Shown one piece after another: positions 34,127 to 41,618 of a DNA stretch of 64,000 nt. The translations under genes were made by a program, and so were the position numbers. Source of the stretch: Ottowia flava (GTDB lineage Bacteria; Pseudomonadota; Gammaproteobacteria; Burkholderiales; Burkholderiaceae_C); assembly GCF_008017535.1 (NCBI RefSeq), contig NZ_VRUA01000001.1:248001-312000 (forward strand), written 5' to 3'. The notes beneath the pieces were generated by a model. It was not told the origin of the DNA and did no database searches. It saw only the letters and a list, made by a program, of their open reading frames with translations. How positions within the stretch are numbered: position 1 is the first letter of the stretch; every line of letters starts with the position of its first letter.

Positions 34127-34678
34127 ATGCTGACCCCCGAACAACTCGTCGCTTCCCAGAAAGCCAACATGGAAACCCTGCACGGCCTGACCACCAAAGC
34201 CTTCGAAGGCGTGGAAAAGCTGGTTGAGCTGAACCTGCAAGCCACCAAGGCCGCTCTGAACGAGACCGCCGCCCACACGCAAGCCCTGCTGTCGGTAAAG
34301 GACGCACAAGAGCTGCTGGCCCTGCAAGCTGGCCTGTTCCAGCCCCTGGCCGAGAAAGCCGCTGCCTACAGCCGTCACCTGTACGACATCGCTTCGGGCA
34401 CCAGCGCCGAATTTGGCAAGGCCTTCGAAGGCAAGGTCGCTGAAGGCCAGGCCCAGTTCGCCGCTCTGGTGGACAACGCCGCCAAGAACGCCCCCGCTGG
34501 CTCCGAGACCGCTGTCGCCATGATGAAGAGCGCCGTGGCCGCTGCCAACAACGCTTTTGAGTCGGTGCAAAAAGCCGTCAAGCAAGCTTCCGACGTCGCT
34601 GAAGCCAACTTCAACGCCGTGGCCACCAACGCCACGAACGTTGCCAAGAGCGCCTCGGCCGCTGCCAAGAAGCGCTGA
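34127..34678 (+). CDS. phaP: Phasin family protein (PHA granule-associated)
   Basis: 183 residues, almost entirely helical and Ala-rich, Phasin_2 type: [20 protein letters not shown] then [17 protein letters not shown]; lysine-rich end (SAAAKKR). Phasins coat polyhydroxyalkanoate granules and control their size and number. AGGAGA lies ten bases before the ATG. Strong promoter with PhaR-like repeats upstream and a long structured trailer downstream (34679-34920). Transcribed alone. Confidence 0.93.
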   Translation: MLTPEQLVASQKANMETLHGLTTKAFEGVEKLVELNLQATKAALNETAAHTQALLSVKDAQELLALQAGLFQPLAEKAAAYSRHLYDIASGTSAEFGKAFEGKVAEGQAQFAALVDNAAKNAPAGSETAVAMMKSAVAAANNAFESVQKAVKQASDVAEANFNAVATNATNVAKSASAAAKKR

Positions 34679-34920
34679 TCTCCGCTGAAGCAGCTTGCCG
34701 CCTGACGCGATCAGGCGGCGTGCAGCTTCAAGAAACACGGGTGCTTGGCCAGCGCAGCGCGCTGGTCAAGTCACCACAGCCAAGCTGGGCACTGCGTCGT
34801 CAGTCGGTTTGGCTGTGGTGGGACCTCAGGTTCCGCCAACCGCTTGTCTCCTCGGGTCCGTTGGAAACCACAGGGTTCAGGGATCCCTTCAAGGGCCGAT
34901 CGTTTGATCGGCCTTTTTTT
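34679..34920 (+). ncRNA. Structured phasin trailer, candidate small RNA
   Basis: The 240 bases after the phasin stop hold four consecutive strong hairpins and no gene: 34697-34719 (9-bp perfect stem), 34744-34770 (12-bp stem with one G-U pair, 3-base loop), 34772-34820 (12-bp perfect stem, 25-base loop) and the terminator at 34894-34920. The terminator lies 215 bases beyond the stop codon, unusually far, so the segment is either a long structured 3' end or a separate or processed small RNA. No known RNA family is recognised. Confidence 0.55.
34894..34920 (+). terminator. Rho-independent terminator of the phasin transcript
   Basis: Perfect 8-bp stem GGCCGATC/GATCGGCC with a GTTT loop and seven T residues. 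Confidence 0.97.
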
Positions 34921-35124
34921 GTCCGCGCAGGGGGCGCGCGGTCAAGCAGTTTTAGGTTAAAAATAGGCTTCTAGCCCTACAACCACCTGCGCAGATAGCT
35001 ACTTTTTATATAGCACATTGCGCCGCCTTTCACGCAACGCGATCACCCCTGCCGCGTCGACCCATGGCGTCATCCGGCGTTGACCCACCCGCACGAGCGC
35101 AGGCCGGCTGGCGCCCGCCCGCCG
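34921..35124. other. Intergenic remainder between phasin terminator and arsC
   Basis: With the phasin trailer this makes a gene-free gap of about 450 bases. Besides repeat copy 9 nothing is recognised. Confidence 0.6.
34957..35015 (-). repeat. Comamonad-type short repeat, copy 9
   Basis: Reverse copy: CTAGCCCTACAACCACCTGC then GCAGATAGCTACTTTTTATA. One of the best preserved copies. Confidence 0.88.
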
Positions 35125-35529
35125 CTACCGTGGTGGCACCGGCTCCCCGTCTTCCTTGCGGAAGCCGCCCGGGAACGGCTTCGGCAGCACGTCCAGCACC
35201 ACTTCGGACGGCCGGCACAGCCGCGTGCCCAGGGGCGTGACGACAAAAGGCCGGTTGATGAGGATGGGGTGCGCGAGCATGGCGTCCAGCAGTTCGTCGT
35301 CGCTCAGCCCGGGCTGGTCCAGGCCCAACGCCAGGTACGGCGTGCCCTGGGTGCGCAAGGCGCCTCGCACAGGCAGGCCCGCGTCGGCGATCAGGCGCTG
35401 GAGCGTGACGCGGTCCGGCGGCGTCTCCAGGTAGAGGATGACCGCGGGCTCGACACCGGCGTGCCGCAGCATGGCCAGCGTGTTGCGCGAGGTCCCGCAG
35501 GCGGGGTTGTGGTAGATCGTGGCGTCCAT
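35125..35529 (-). CDS. arsC: Arsenate reductase ArsC (glutaredoxin-dependent)
   Basis: 134 residues. Reduces arsenate to arsenite using glutaredoxin. Active-site Cys11 in HNPACGTSRNTLAML and the downstream arginines around RGALRTQGTPY and INRPFVVTPLGTRLCRP match the R773/E. coli ArsC class. Last gene of the arsR-arsI-arsB-arsC operon, 19 bases behind arsB. Confidence 0.95.
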   Translation of the reverse strand: MDATIYHNPACGTSRNTLAMLRHAGVEPAVILYLETPPDRVTLQRLIADAGLPVRGALRTQGTPYLALGLDQPGLSDDELLDAMLAHPILINRPFVVTPLGTRLCRPSEVVLDVLPKPFPGGFRKEDGEPVPPR

Positions 35530-35548
35530 GGGGGCTCTCCAGAAAGGT

Positions 35549-36829
35549 TCAGCTCAGGCGCCAGGCCAGCGCCAGCAGGGTGACGGTGAGGACCGGCAAG
35601 GTCAGCACCAGGCCCACGCGCATGTAATGGCCCCAGGTGACCACCGTGCCCTTGCGCGCCAGCACGTGCAGCCACAGCAAGGTGGCCAGGCTGCCGATGG
35701 GGGTGAACTTGGGGCCCAAATCGCTGCCGATGACGTTGGCGTACACCATGGCTTCGCGCAGGGTGCCGCTGACCTGGCTTTGCTCAATCGACAAGGCCGT
35801 CACCAGCACGGTGGGCATGTTGTTCATCACCGACGACAAGGCGGCGCTCAAAAAGCCCGTGCCCAGGGTGGCGGCCCACAGGCCGTGTTGGCTCAGCGCG
35901 TGCAATCCACCGGCCAGAAAGGCCGTCAGGCCCGCGTTGCGCAAGCCGTACACCACCAGGTACATGCCCAGCGAAAACAGCACGATCTGCCATGGCGCGC
36001 CGCGCAATACCTGGCGGGTGGGGATGACGCCCGCGCTGCCGGCGACCCCCAGCAAGGCGATGGCGGCCACCGCGGCCACCGCGCTGACCGGCACACCCAG
36101 CGGCTCCAGCACGAAGAACCCCACCAGCAGCAACGGCAGCACCACCCAGCCAGCGCGGAAGGTGCGCAGGTCTCGAATGGCCTGGGCCGGCGCTTTCAGT
36201 TGCGCCAGCGCGTAGTGGGTGGGCAGGTCGCGCCGGTAGAACAGGTAGAGCACCGCCAGACTGGCCGCCACGGCCACCAGGTTGACGGGCGCCATCACGC
36301 TGGCGTACTCGCCAAAGCCGATGCCGAAGAAATCGGCCGACACAATATTGACCAGGTTGGACACCACCAGCGGCAGGCTGGCCGTATCGGCAATGAAGCC
36401 CGCCGCCATCACAAAGGCCAGCGTGGTGGCGGCCGAAAAGCCCAGCGCCAGCAACATGGCCATGACGATGGGCGTCAGGATCAGCGCGGCGCCGTCGTTG
36501 GCGAACACGCTGGCCACCGCCGCGCCCAGCAGCACGATCAGCACGAACAGCGCGTGCCCGTTGCCGCGGCCCCAGCGCGCCACATGCAGCGCCGCCCATT
36601 CAAAGAAGCCGGCCTCGTCCAGCAGCAGGCTGATGACGATGATGGCGATGAAGCTGGCGGTGGCGTTCCAGACGATGCCCCAGACCACCGCGACGTCGGC
36701 CAGCTGCACCACGCCCAGCACCAGCGCCAGCGCCGCGCCCAGCAGCGCGCCCCAACCGATGCCCAGGCCCCGGGGCTGCCAGATGACCAGCCCCAGCGTG
36801 AGCGCGAAAACCAGCGCCGCGATCGCCAT
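35549..36829 (-). CDS. arsB: Arsenite efflux transporter ArsB
   Basis: 426 residues, about 11-12 membrane helices of the ion transporter superfamily. [17 protein letters not shown] near the N-terminus, [18 protein letters not shown] and [13 protein letters not shown] are characteristic of ArsB. Exports arsenite (and antimonite) by proton motive force. Starts three bases after the arsI stop codon. Confidence 0.93.
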   Translation of the reverse strand: MAIAALVFALTLGLVIWQPRGLGIGWGALLGAALALVLGVVQLADVAVVWGIVWNATASFIAIIVISLLLDEAGFFEWAALHVARWGRGNGHALFVLIVLLGAAVASVFANDGAALILTPIVMAMLLALGFSAATTLAFVMAAGFIADTASLPLVVSNLVNIVSADFFGIGFGEYASVMAPVNLVAVAASLAVLYLFYRRDLPTHYALAQLKAPAQAIRDLRTFRAGWVVLPLLLVGFFVLEPLGVPVSAVAAVAAIALLGVAGSAGVIPTRQVLRGAPWQIVLFSLGMYLVVYGLRNAGLTAFLAGGLHALSQHGLWAATLGTGFLSAALSSVMNNMPTVLVTALSIEQSQVSGTLREAMVYANVIGSDLGPKFTPIGSLATLLWLHVLARKGTVVTWGHYMRVGLVLTLPVLTVTLLALAWRLS

Positions 36830-36832
36830 GGC

Positions 36833-37354
36833 TCAGCAGCAGGCCTGGGTGCTGTCCTGCCCGGCACGCTGGCCGCCCACGCAGCATGCGCCCGCAGGCC
36901 GGCTGCCTTCGGCCGAACCGGCGCCAGCGCCCTGCACGCCCTGGCCATCCGCCTGGGCCACGGCGTCGGCCGAGCGCGGCGCGCCGTACATCGGCACATC
37001 GCCCAGCGTGCGAAAGCCCTCCCACGCCAGACCCTGCGGGTCTTGCAACCAGTACGTGTCACTGCGGGCGTAGCAGCAGTTCGTTTCGCCCTCGTCAAGC
37101 AGGGCCATGCCGGCGGCCACGGCACGGGCGCGCAACTCGCTCAGCTCTTCTTCGGTTTCGGTCTGGATACCCAGGTGGTCCACGCCGACCCGGCTGCCGC
37201 GCGTGGAGATGGCGAAGTTCACGCGCGGGTCGTCCAGCAGCCACTTGGCGTAGTGCGCCTTGACGCGTGTGGGTTCGGCGGCGAACAGCTGCGAATAAAA
37301 GGCGGTGCTCTTGGGCAGATCGGCCACGGTGGTGTGGATGTGAAAGCGCTTCAT
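36833..37354 (-). CDS. arsI: ArsI/CadI family dioxygenase (C-As lyase type)
   Basis: 173 residues. Vicinal-oxygen-chelate fold (MKRFHIHTTVADLPKSTAFY). ArsI cleaves the carbon-arsenic bond of trivalent aromatic and methyl arsenicals with Fe(II). The expected metal ligands near the N-terminus (His5/His7), His60 and Glu112 are present, as is the substrate-binding vicinal cysteine pair Cys93-Cys94 (TNCCYARSD). The C-terminal 50 residues are Gly/Ala-rich with further cysteines (ACCVGG, QACC). ATG at 37354 is the family start. CadI, the cadmium-induced relative, is the alternative name. Confidence 0.88.
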   Translation of the reverse strand: MKRFHIHTTVADLPKSTAFYSQLFAAEPTRVKAHYAKWLLDDPRVNFAISTRGSRVGVDHLGIQTETEEELSELRARAVAAGMALLDEGETNCCYARSDTYWLQDPQGLAWEGFRTLGDVPMYGAPRSADAVAQADGQGVQGAGAGSAEGSRPAGACCVGGQRAGQDSTQACC

Positions 37355-37380
37355 GGGGTGGTCTCGAAACGGTCGGCCCA

Positions 37381-37704
37381 TCAGCAGTCGCACGCCGGGG
37401 GCGGCATACACGCGGCACCAGAACCCTCGCAACAGTTCTCGGTGAGGAAAGCAATCAACGCCGTCGCCGCCGCGTAGTCGGCCTGGTAGATGACGAAACG
37501 CCCGTCCGGGCGCGACGTCACCAGCCCCGCGTGCGCCAGCTCCTTCAGGTGAAAGGACAGCGACGACGGCGGAATGCCCAGCGCTTCGCTGACCTTGCCG
37601 GCGGGCATGCCGTCGGGGCCGGCCTGCACCAGCAGGCGAAACACGGCCAGGCGAGATTCCTGGGCCAGGGCGGCCAAAGCGGCAACGGCGTTCTTGGTTT
37701 CCAT
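37381..37704 (-). CDS. arsR: ArsR family arsenic-responsive repressor
   Basis: 107 residues. Winged-helix DNA-binding domain (ALAQESRLAVFRLLVQAG, then PPSSLSFHLKELAHAGLV) and a cysteine-rich tail (ENCCEG, CMPPPACDC) that likely binds arsenite, as in the Acidithiobacillus/Corynebacterium type ArsR with C-terminal thiols rather than the helix-alpha3 type. The ATG at 37704 lies one base from a perfect operator, without any ribosome binding site; see the leaderless-mRNA finding. Confidence 0.93.
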   Translation of the reverse strand: METKNAVAALAALAQESRLAVFRLLVQAGPDGMPAGKVSEALGIPPSSLSFHLKELAHAGLVTSRPDGRFVIYQADYAAATALIAFLTENCCEGSGAACMPPPACDC

Positions 37705-37740
37705 GTTTCTATATTAATCGAAATATAGAAATCAAATCAA
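37705..37740 (-). promoter_or_regulatory. ars operon promoter and ArsR operator
   Basis: Perfect 10-bp inverted repeat TTTCTATATT (37706-37715) and AATATAGAAA (37722-37731) with a 6-base spacer. On the - strand TTGATT (37740-37735) and TAATAT (37716-37711) form a promoter with an 18-base spacer, covered by the operator. The AT-rich block stands out in this GC-rich genome. Confidence 0.88.
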
Positions 37741-38073
37741 GGCCTGCTTCAGAAGTCCACAGGGCTGTGCGGCGCGCTGCTGAAATGGCCGCGCTGGATG
37801 GCAGATGCACACGGGGCAGGCCGTCGTCCGTGCACGCAACCCACCTTGCACCGGCCGCACGAGGCTCGGCCAGAGGATTTTTAAGAAAAATTGCCCTTCA
37901 GCCATACAACCATCTGCGCAACCAGCTACTCTATTGATAGCACCTTTTGGTTAACGCTGCTTCACCACGCTACCGAACTGGCGCTATCCGGTCGCCTTTA
38001 ACGACCGGCTGACGCACAGGGCGACCCGGCATCACCCGCCCGGCGAGTCGGCCCAGTCCCAGTCGCCCTCCCC
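37741..38073. other. Intergenic region, no supported gene
   Basis: Gap between the ars promoter and the LysR remnant. It holds repeat copy 10; nothing else recognised. Confidence 0.6.
37877..37944 (-). repeat. Comamonad-type short repeat, copy 10
   Basis: Reverse copy: CAGCCATACAACCATCTGCG then CAACCAGCTACTCTATTGAT. Confidence 0.85.
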
Positions 38074-38262
38074 TCAGCGCTTGGCGACCAAAAAATCCAT
38101 CAGCGCACGCAGCTTGCGCGGCATTTGCTCGCGGGTCGGGATGTAGAGGTAAAAGCCGGCCGTCGGTGGGCACCACTTGTCCAGCACGCGCACCAGGCTG
38201 CCTTCAGCGATGTAGCGCTGTACCGCCAGATCCAGGTGTTGGACCAGCCCGAACGGCGGTAG
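38074..38262 (-). pseudogene. C-terminal remnant of a LysR regulator
   Basis: The last 62 codons of a LysR-type effector domain: LPPFGLVQHLDLAVQRYIAE, then LVRVLDKWCPPTAGFYLYIP and RKLRALMDFLVAKR, which is the usual end of LysR proteins that read …WCPP.PGFYLYYPSRRQ. Upstream of 38262 the frame no longer resembles LysR; the DNA-binding and most of the effector domain are gone. The break coincides with a large palindrome (38255-38290). Confidence 0.75.
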
Positions 38263-38290
38263 GGCGGCAGCTACCTGCCACCCTACCGCC
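38255..38290. repeat. 36-bp near-perfect palindrome at a deletion junction
   Basis: Arms GGCGGTAGGG (38255-38264) and CCCTACCGCC (38281-38290) are perfectly complementary; inside, GGCAG (38266-38270) pairs with CTGCC (38275-38279) around a CTAC loop. One mismatch interrupts a 16-bp stem. It lies exactly where the LysR remnant and the oxidoreductase remnant meet. Confidence 0.85.
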
Positions 38291-38461
38291 GTGCACCACG
38301 AAACCACTGGCCGGCACGAGCCGTTCAAAGGCACCGAAGTCTCGCGCAAAAGCGTCGCTGCCTTGGCTGTGGACACGATCCTGCACCCCGATGAGCTGGT
38401 GCGCGTCAACGTCGGGGTGAGCAAGCCCGGCACGGACGGGGACAAGCCGGCCTTCGCCTGA
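38285..38461 (+). pseudogene. C-terminal remnant, probably of a short-chain oxidoreductase
   Basis: The last 58 or so codons of a + strand gene: HEPFKGTEVSRKSVAALAVD, then ELVRVNVGVSKPGTDGDKPA before TGA at 38459-38461. The tail NVGVSKPGTDGDKPAF recalls the end of some NAD(P)-dependent short-chain oxidoreductases, but I hold this only tentatively. No start codon or N-terminal part is left. It diverges from the LysR remnant, as a LysR target gene normally would. Confidence 0.5.
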
Positions 38462-38573
38462 CAGCGCCGATGGCGGCCCGCTCCAACGGCCGCCTTGGCG
38501 CGCCCAGCCCGATCTGCCGCGGTGAAACACGATGGCGTTGACGGTGGTACCCCACCGCCCACCGCCATCTAAT

Positions 38574-38636
38574 TTCAAATGATTTTCGGCTCTGCCCCTA
38601 CAACCAACTGCGCAACAAGCTATTAACTGTATAGCG
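38574..38636 (-). repeat. Comamonad-type short repeat, copy 11
   Basis: Reverse copy: CTGCCCCTACAACCAACTGC then GCAACAAGCTATTAACTGTA. It sits in the gene-free stretch 38462-38759, where nothing else is recognised. Confidence 0.85.
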
Positions 38637-38759
38637 AATCAGGATCCACCGGCCTGCCCTGACCTGCCTGTGGTAAGCCGCTGCTTGTCATAGGTTCACA
38701 CCTGCAAACGGCGCACCCTGAATTTCTGTCCGCACATCCAACAGGGGCGCAGCGCGGCG

Positions 38760-39431
38760 TCACGGCGACGCTTTTTCCAACCCCAACGCATTCGACGCGA
38801 ACTGCCTGATCGCATCGACGAAGGCCGCCCGGTCGATCCGCTCCCCCGCCATGATGGCTCGGTGAAGCGCACCGTCCAGGGCATGAAAAATGAGCGAGGC
38901 TTGCAGCTCGTGCCCTGACGTCCTGCTGGCATGCCCGACCAGGTTTTCACCCATCGACGCCAGCAAGCGCGCCAGGATGCGCTCGTCCGACTGCTTACAC
39001 AGCACCAGGGCCGCAGCGTCCGCTGAGCTGTAGATGAGGCGGTGCAATTCAGTGTTGTCCAGCGCGTGGTGGGTCAGCCGTTCGATCAACTGGAGAAGCT
39101 TCTGAGGCTGCGGCCCCTGCGAGCGGTCTGCGGCTTCGGCCTCGTCGGCGACCGTCATAAAGCCCGCGACGTAGTCCTTCCAGATCTCGGCGATCAGCGC
39201 ATCCTTGGACGCGAAGTAAATGTAGAACGTCCCCTTAGCAACCTGTGCGCGCTCGGTGATGTCGCCAATCGCCGTGGCGGCCACACCTTTTTCCTCGAAC
39301 AACGCCGCAGCGGCTTGAAGCAATTCGCTGCGCCGCACCTCCGGCGCTTTGACCTCACGGCGTCGCCGGGCCGGCGCTGAGGCGTCCGACGCCGCCGGCG
39401 GTTGGGCAGGGAGCTTGTCACTGTCTGGCAT
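38760..39431 (-). CDS. TetR family transcriptional regulator
   Basis: 223 residues. N-terminal 25 residues are Pro/Ala-rich and basic, then the TetR helix-turn-helix: RRSELLQAAAALFEEKGVAA, DITERAQVAKGTFYIYF. The rest is the ligand-binding helical domain. ATG at 39431 is preferred because the upstream ATG (39452) lies within an operator. Divergent from an MFS exporter gene across two palindromic operators; almost certainly its repressor. Confidence 0.93.
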   Translation of the reverse strand: MPDSDKLPAQPPAASDASAPARRRREVKAPEVRRSELLQAAAALFEEKGVAATAIGDITERAQVAKGTFYIYFASKDALIAEIWKDYVAGFMTVADEAEAADRSQGPQPQKLLQLIERLTHHALDNTELHRLIYSSADAAALVLCKQSDERILARLLASMGENLVGHASRTSGHELQASLIFHALDGALHRAIMAGERIDRAAFVDAIRQFASNALGLEKASP

Positions 39432-39450
39432 GGGGTTAATCCGATCGCAC

Positions 39451-39475
39451 ATTGAATGACTGACGGTCACTCAAT
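39451..39475. promoter_or_regulatory. TetR operator 1
   Basis: ATTGAATGAC and GTCACTCAAT (9 of 10 complementary) around a TGACG centre, in the divergent tetR/MFS promoter. Confidence 0.82.
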
Positions 39476-39480
39476 AGCAT

Positions 39481-39495
39481 ATGACTGACGGTCAT
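39481..39495. promoter_or_regulatory. TetR operator 2
   Basis: ATGAC-TGACG-GTCAT repeats the core of operator 1, centred 25 bases away. The ATG of this site is in frame with the MFS gene but is better read as operator than as start codon. Confidence 0.8.
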
Positions 39496-39513
39496 TCAAA
39501 TTTTACAGGCACC

Positions 39514-40737
39514 ATGGCAACCAAGTTTCCACCCCCTTGTGGAGCAGCAGCTTCGTCCATGCGCTCTGGGCCGCGCCGCGGACACCAGCGGTTCTACGCG
39601 GTCAGCGCATTCGCTCTGTTCTCGTTGCTGGCGTGCAGCAATCTGCCAACGCCGCTGTACCGGCTGTACGCACAGGCGTTCCACTTTTCGCCTCTGACGC
39701 TCACCCTGGTCTTTGCCGTTTACGTATGCGCGATGGTGCCGTCGCTCCTGGTCTTCGGGCCGTTGTCGGACGCCATCGGCCGGCGTCCGGTGCTGGTCGG
39801 GGCCACCGCCGCCGCCGTGGCGGCGATGCTGGTGTTCATGCTGGCGACATCAACCCCTTGGCTCTTGCTGGCGCGTGGGCTGCAAGGCGTCGCCGTAGGT
39901 GCCGCCTCCGGCGCCTTGACGGCCGCCTTGTCGGAGTTCGAACCACAGCAGAACCGGGACCGCGCGGCCTTGGCCACGACGGTCGCGTCCCTGGGTGGCT
40001 TGGCCGCCGGGCCGCTGATCGCGGGCGGCCTGGCCCAGTACGGTCCGGCGCGCCTGGTGTTGCCCTATGTTGCAGGCCTGACCCTTCTCGCGCCCATGGT
40101 GGTGTTCATGCTGCGATTTCCCGACAGCGGCACACGCCAACCTTGGCAGCCCCGCTGGCCGACGATCCCGCGCGCGATGCTTCGCCCCTTCGCGCTGAAC
40201 AGCGTCGCCAGCTTTGTTGCCTTTTCGGTCCTGGGCCTGTTCCTGGCACTGGCGCCCTCGATGACGGCGGAGCTGACACACACGGGCAACCTGTTGCTGG
40301 CGGGGGGTGCCGTCACGCTGCTTTTGCTGAGCTCAATGACCGCGCAGTGGGCAGGTTTTGGCCGCCCCACCGCGCTACTGCAGCGCAACGGCCTGGTCAC
40401 GCTCGCCCTTGGCTTGGCGCTGGTGCTGGTGGCGGCGGACCGCACTTCGCTGCCCCTGTTGCTGCTGGCCTCGCTCTGCATAGGTGCCGGCCACGGCCTG
40501 ACCTTCCTGGGCAGCATCAGTGAAATCAACCTGCAAGCCCCCGCGGCGCAGCACGCCGAGGTGGTGTCAACCTACTACGTTGTGGTGTACCTGGGGTTGA
40601 GCCTGCCGGTGGTTTTCATCGGTTTTCTGGCGGCGCGGACCAGTCTGCTGCATGCGGTACAGGTCTTCGGCTACGCCGTCATCCTGGTCTGCTGCTGCAT
40701 GGCGCTCGTTCTGCACCCCAGCGCTCGGCGCCGCTGA
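39514..40737 (+). CDS. MFS transporter, probable drug exporter
   Basis: 407 residues, 12 predicted membrane helices, major facilitator superfamily. LSDAIGRRPVLVGATAAAV is the conserved loop 2-3 motif (motif A), and LLARGLQGVAVGAASGAL the helix 4 region. ATG at 39514 is chosen because the upstream in-frame ATG (39481) lies inside a TetR operator; the first 30 or so residues are not conserved-looking and a later start (39559) is possible. Divergent from its likely repressor. Confidence 0.9.
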   Translation: MATKFPPPCGAAASSMRSGPRRGHQRFYAVSAFALFSLLACSNLPTPLYRLYAQAFHFSPLTLTLVFAVYVCAMVPSLLVFGPLSDAIGRRPVLVGATAAAVAAMLVFMLATSTPWLLLARGLQGVAVGAASGALTAALSEFEPQQNRDRAALATTVASLGGLAAGPLIAGGLAQYGPARLVLPYVAGLTLLAPMVVFMLRFPDSGTRQPWQPRWPTIPRAMLRPFALNSVASFVAFSVLGLFLALAPSMTAELTHTGNLLLAGGAVTLLLLSSMTAQWAGFGRPTALLQRNGLVTLALGLALVLVAADRTSLPLLLLASLCIGAGHGLTFLGSISEINLQAPAAQHAEVVSTYYVVVYLGLSLPVVFIGFLAARTSLLHAVQVFGYAVILVCCCMALVLHPSARRR

Positions 40738-40763
40738 AGGCGCATTGCCCTACGGAGAAACCG

Positions 40764-41249
40764 ATGAACGCCAACGCTCTGACCCCCGCTTACCGCGATC
40801 TGCTGGAAACCGTTCAGCGTTACGACGCCACCGTCCCCGCCGCCCATGCGACACGGCCCGAGGCAGACTGGAGGCTGGTGCACATCGCCTTGAGCGACGC
40901 CCTCATCGAGCAAGCTCTGGAGGCCACCGAGAACGGCCAACCCGCCCTTGTCGACAACCGGCCCGCGCAAGACACCGCAGCCATCGCGGCCGTGGTCAAA
41001 GCGTCCACCGCAGCCCAGCGAATCGAACAACTGCGCCGACGTGGCCACGCCCTGGTGGCGCGAGTAGCAGGGCTGGACTCTGCCCTGTGGGCACACCCCG
41101 TGCGGCTGCTGGTCCATGACCGCGACCTGAAGCTGGTCGCCGATCAGCAAATGCCCTGGCACGCGTTGATCGCGCTGCGGGCTTCGACGCATCTGCCGGC
41201 CCACACGCGTCAATTTCAGGCGTGGATCGACGCCGCCTGCAGAGGTTAG
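40764..41249 (+). CDS. Unrecognised small helical protein, DinB-like
   Basis: 161 residues, all-helical, cytoplasmic. WRLVHIALSDALIEQALEAT and PWHALIALRASTHLPAHTRQ give His residues spaced like those of DinB/maleylpyruvate isomerase four-helix proteins, but the match is loose and I do not name it. GGAGAAA lies four to ten bases before the ATG. Twenty-six bases behind the MFS gene, so probably cotranscribed and repressed by the same TetR protein. Confidence 0.75.
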   Translation: MNANALTPAYRDLLETVQRYDATVPAAHATRPEADWRLVHIALSDALIEQALEATENGQPALVDNRPAQDTAAIAAVVKASTAAQRIEQLRRRGHALVARVAGLDSALWAHPVRLLVHDRDLKLVADQQMPWHALIALRASTHLPAHTRQFQAWIDAACRG

Positions 41250-41356
41250 GCGGCACCGCTCCCACCTGGTCTGCCGAACACGCAAGCTCTGAACGGCAGC
41301 GCCACGCGCTTGAGCATCGCTGGCCGGTGTCAACCGGGCTCAGGTGATGGACTCAT

Positions 41357-41415
41357 CGGAATTTTCGGCTTTCGCCTTACTGCTACTTGTGCAGGCAGCT
41401 ATGAATTGTGCAGCA
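41357..41415 (-). repeat. Comamonad-type short repeat, copy 12
   Basis: Reverse copy, degenerate: CGCCTTACTGCTACTTGTGC then AGGCAGCTATGAATTGTGCA. Confidence 0.65.
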
Positions 41416-41516
41416 ATCGACGCGCTTGCATTAGTGCGACCCACGGCCCGGGGCGCTGCCTCAGTGGCCGCGCCCGTGCCTGTGGATGGGCCTTGCGCCA
41501 GATCAAGCCCCGTCAC

Positions 41517-41531
41517 TGAGAACGATTCTCG
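41517..41531. promoter_or_regulatory. Fur box
   Basis: TGAGAAC-G-ATTCTCG matches the 7-1-7 Fur consensus (TGAGAAT-N-ATTCTCA) at 6 of 7 in both halves. It lies 87 bases upstream of a ferric-iron binding protein gene, the expected kind of target. Confidence 0.85.
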
Positions 41532-41618
41532 TTTGCGCTATCATCGTTCCCCGTGCCGGCCCCGCGCTGGCGTGACGACTTTTCTCTCGCTCAACCACCT
41601 CCCTGGAAGGACAAACCC

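Larger units (their letters stand above)
41250..41618. other. Intergenic region upstream of the iron-binding protein gene
   Basis: No gene supported. It contains repeat copy 12 and the Fur box at 41517-41531. Confidence 0.65.
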
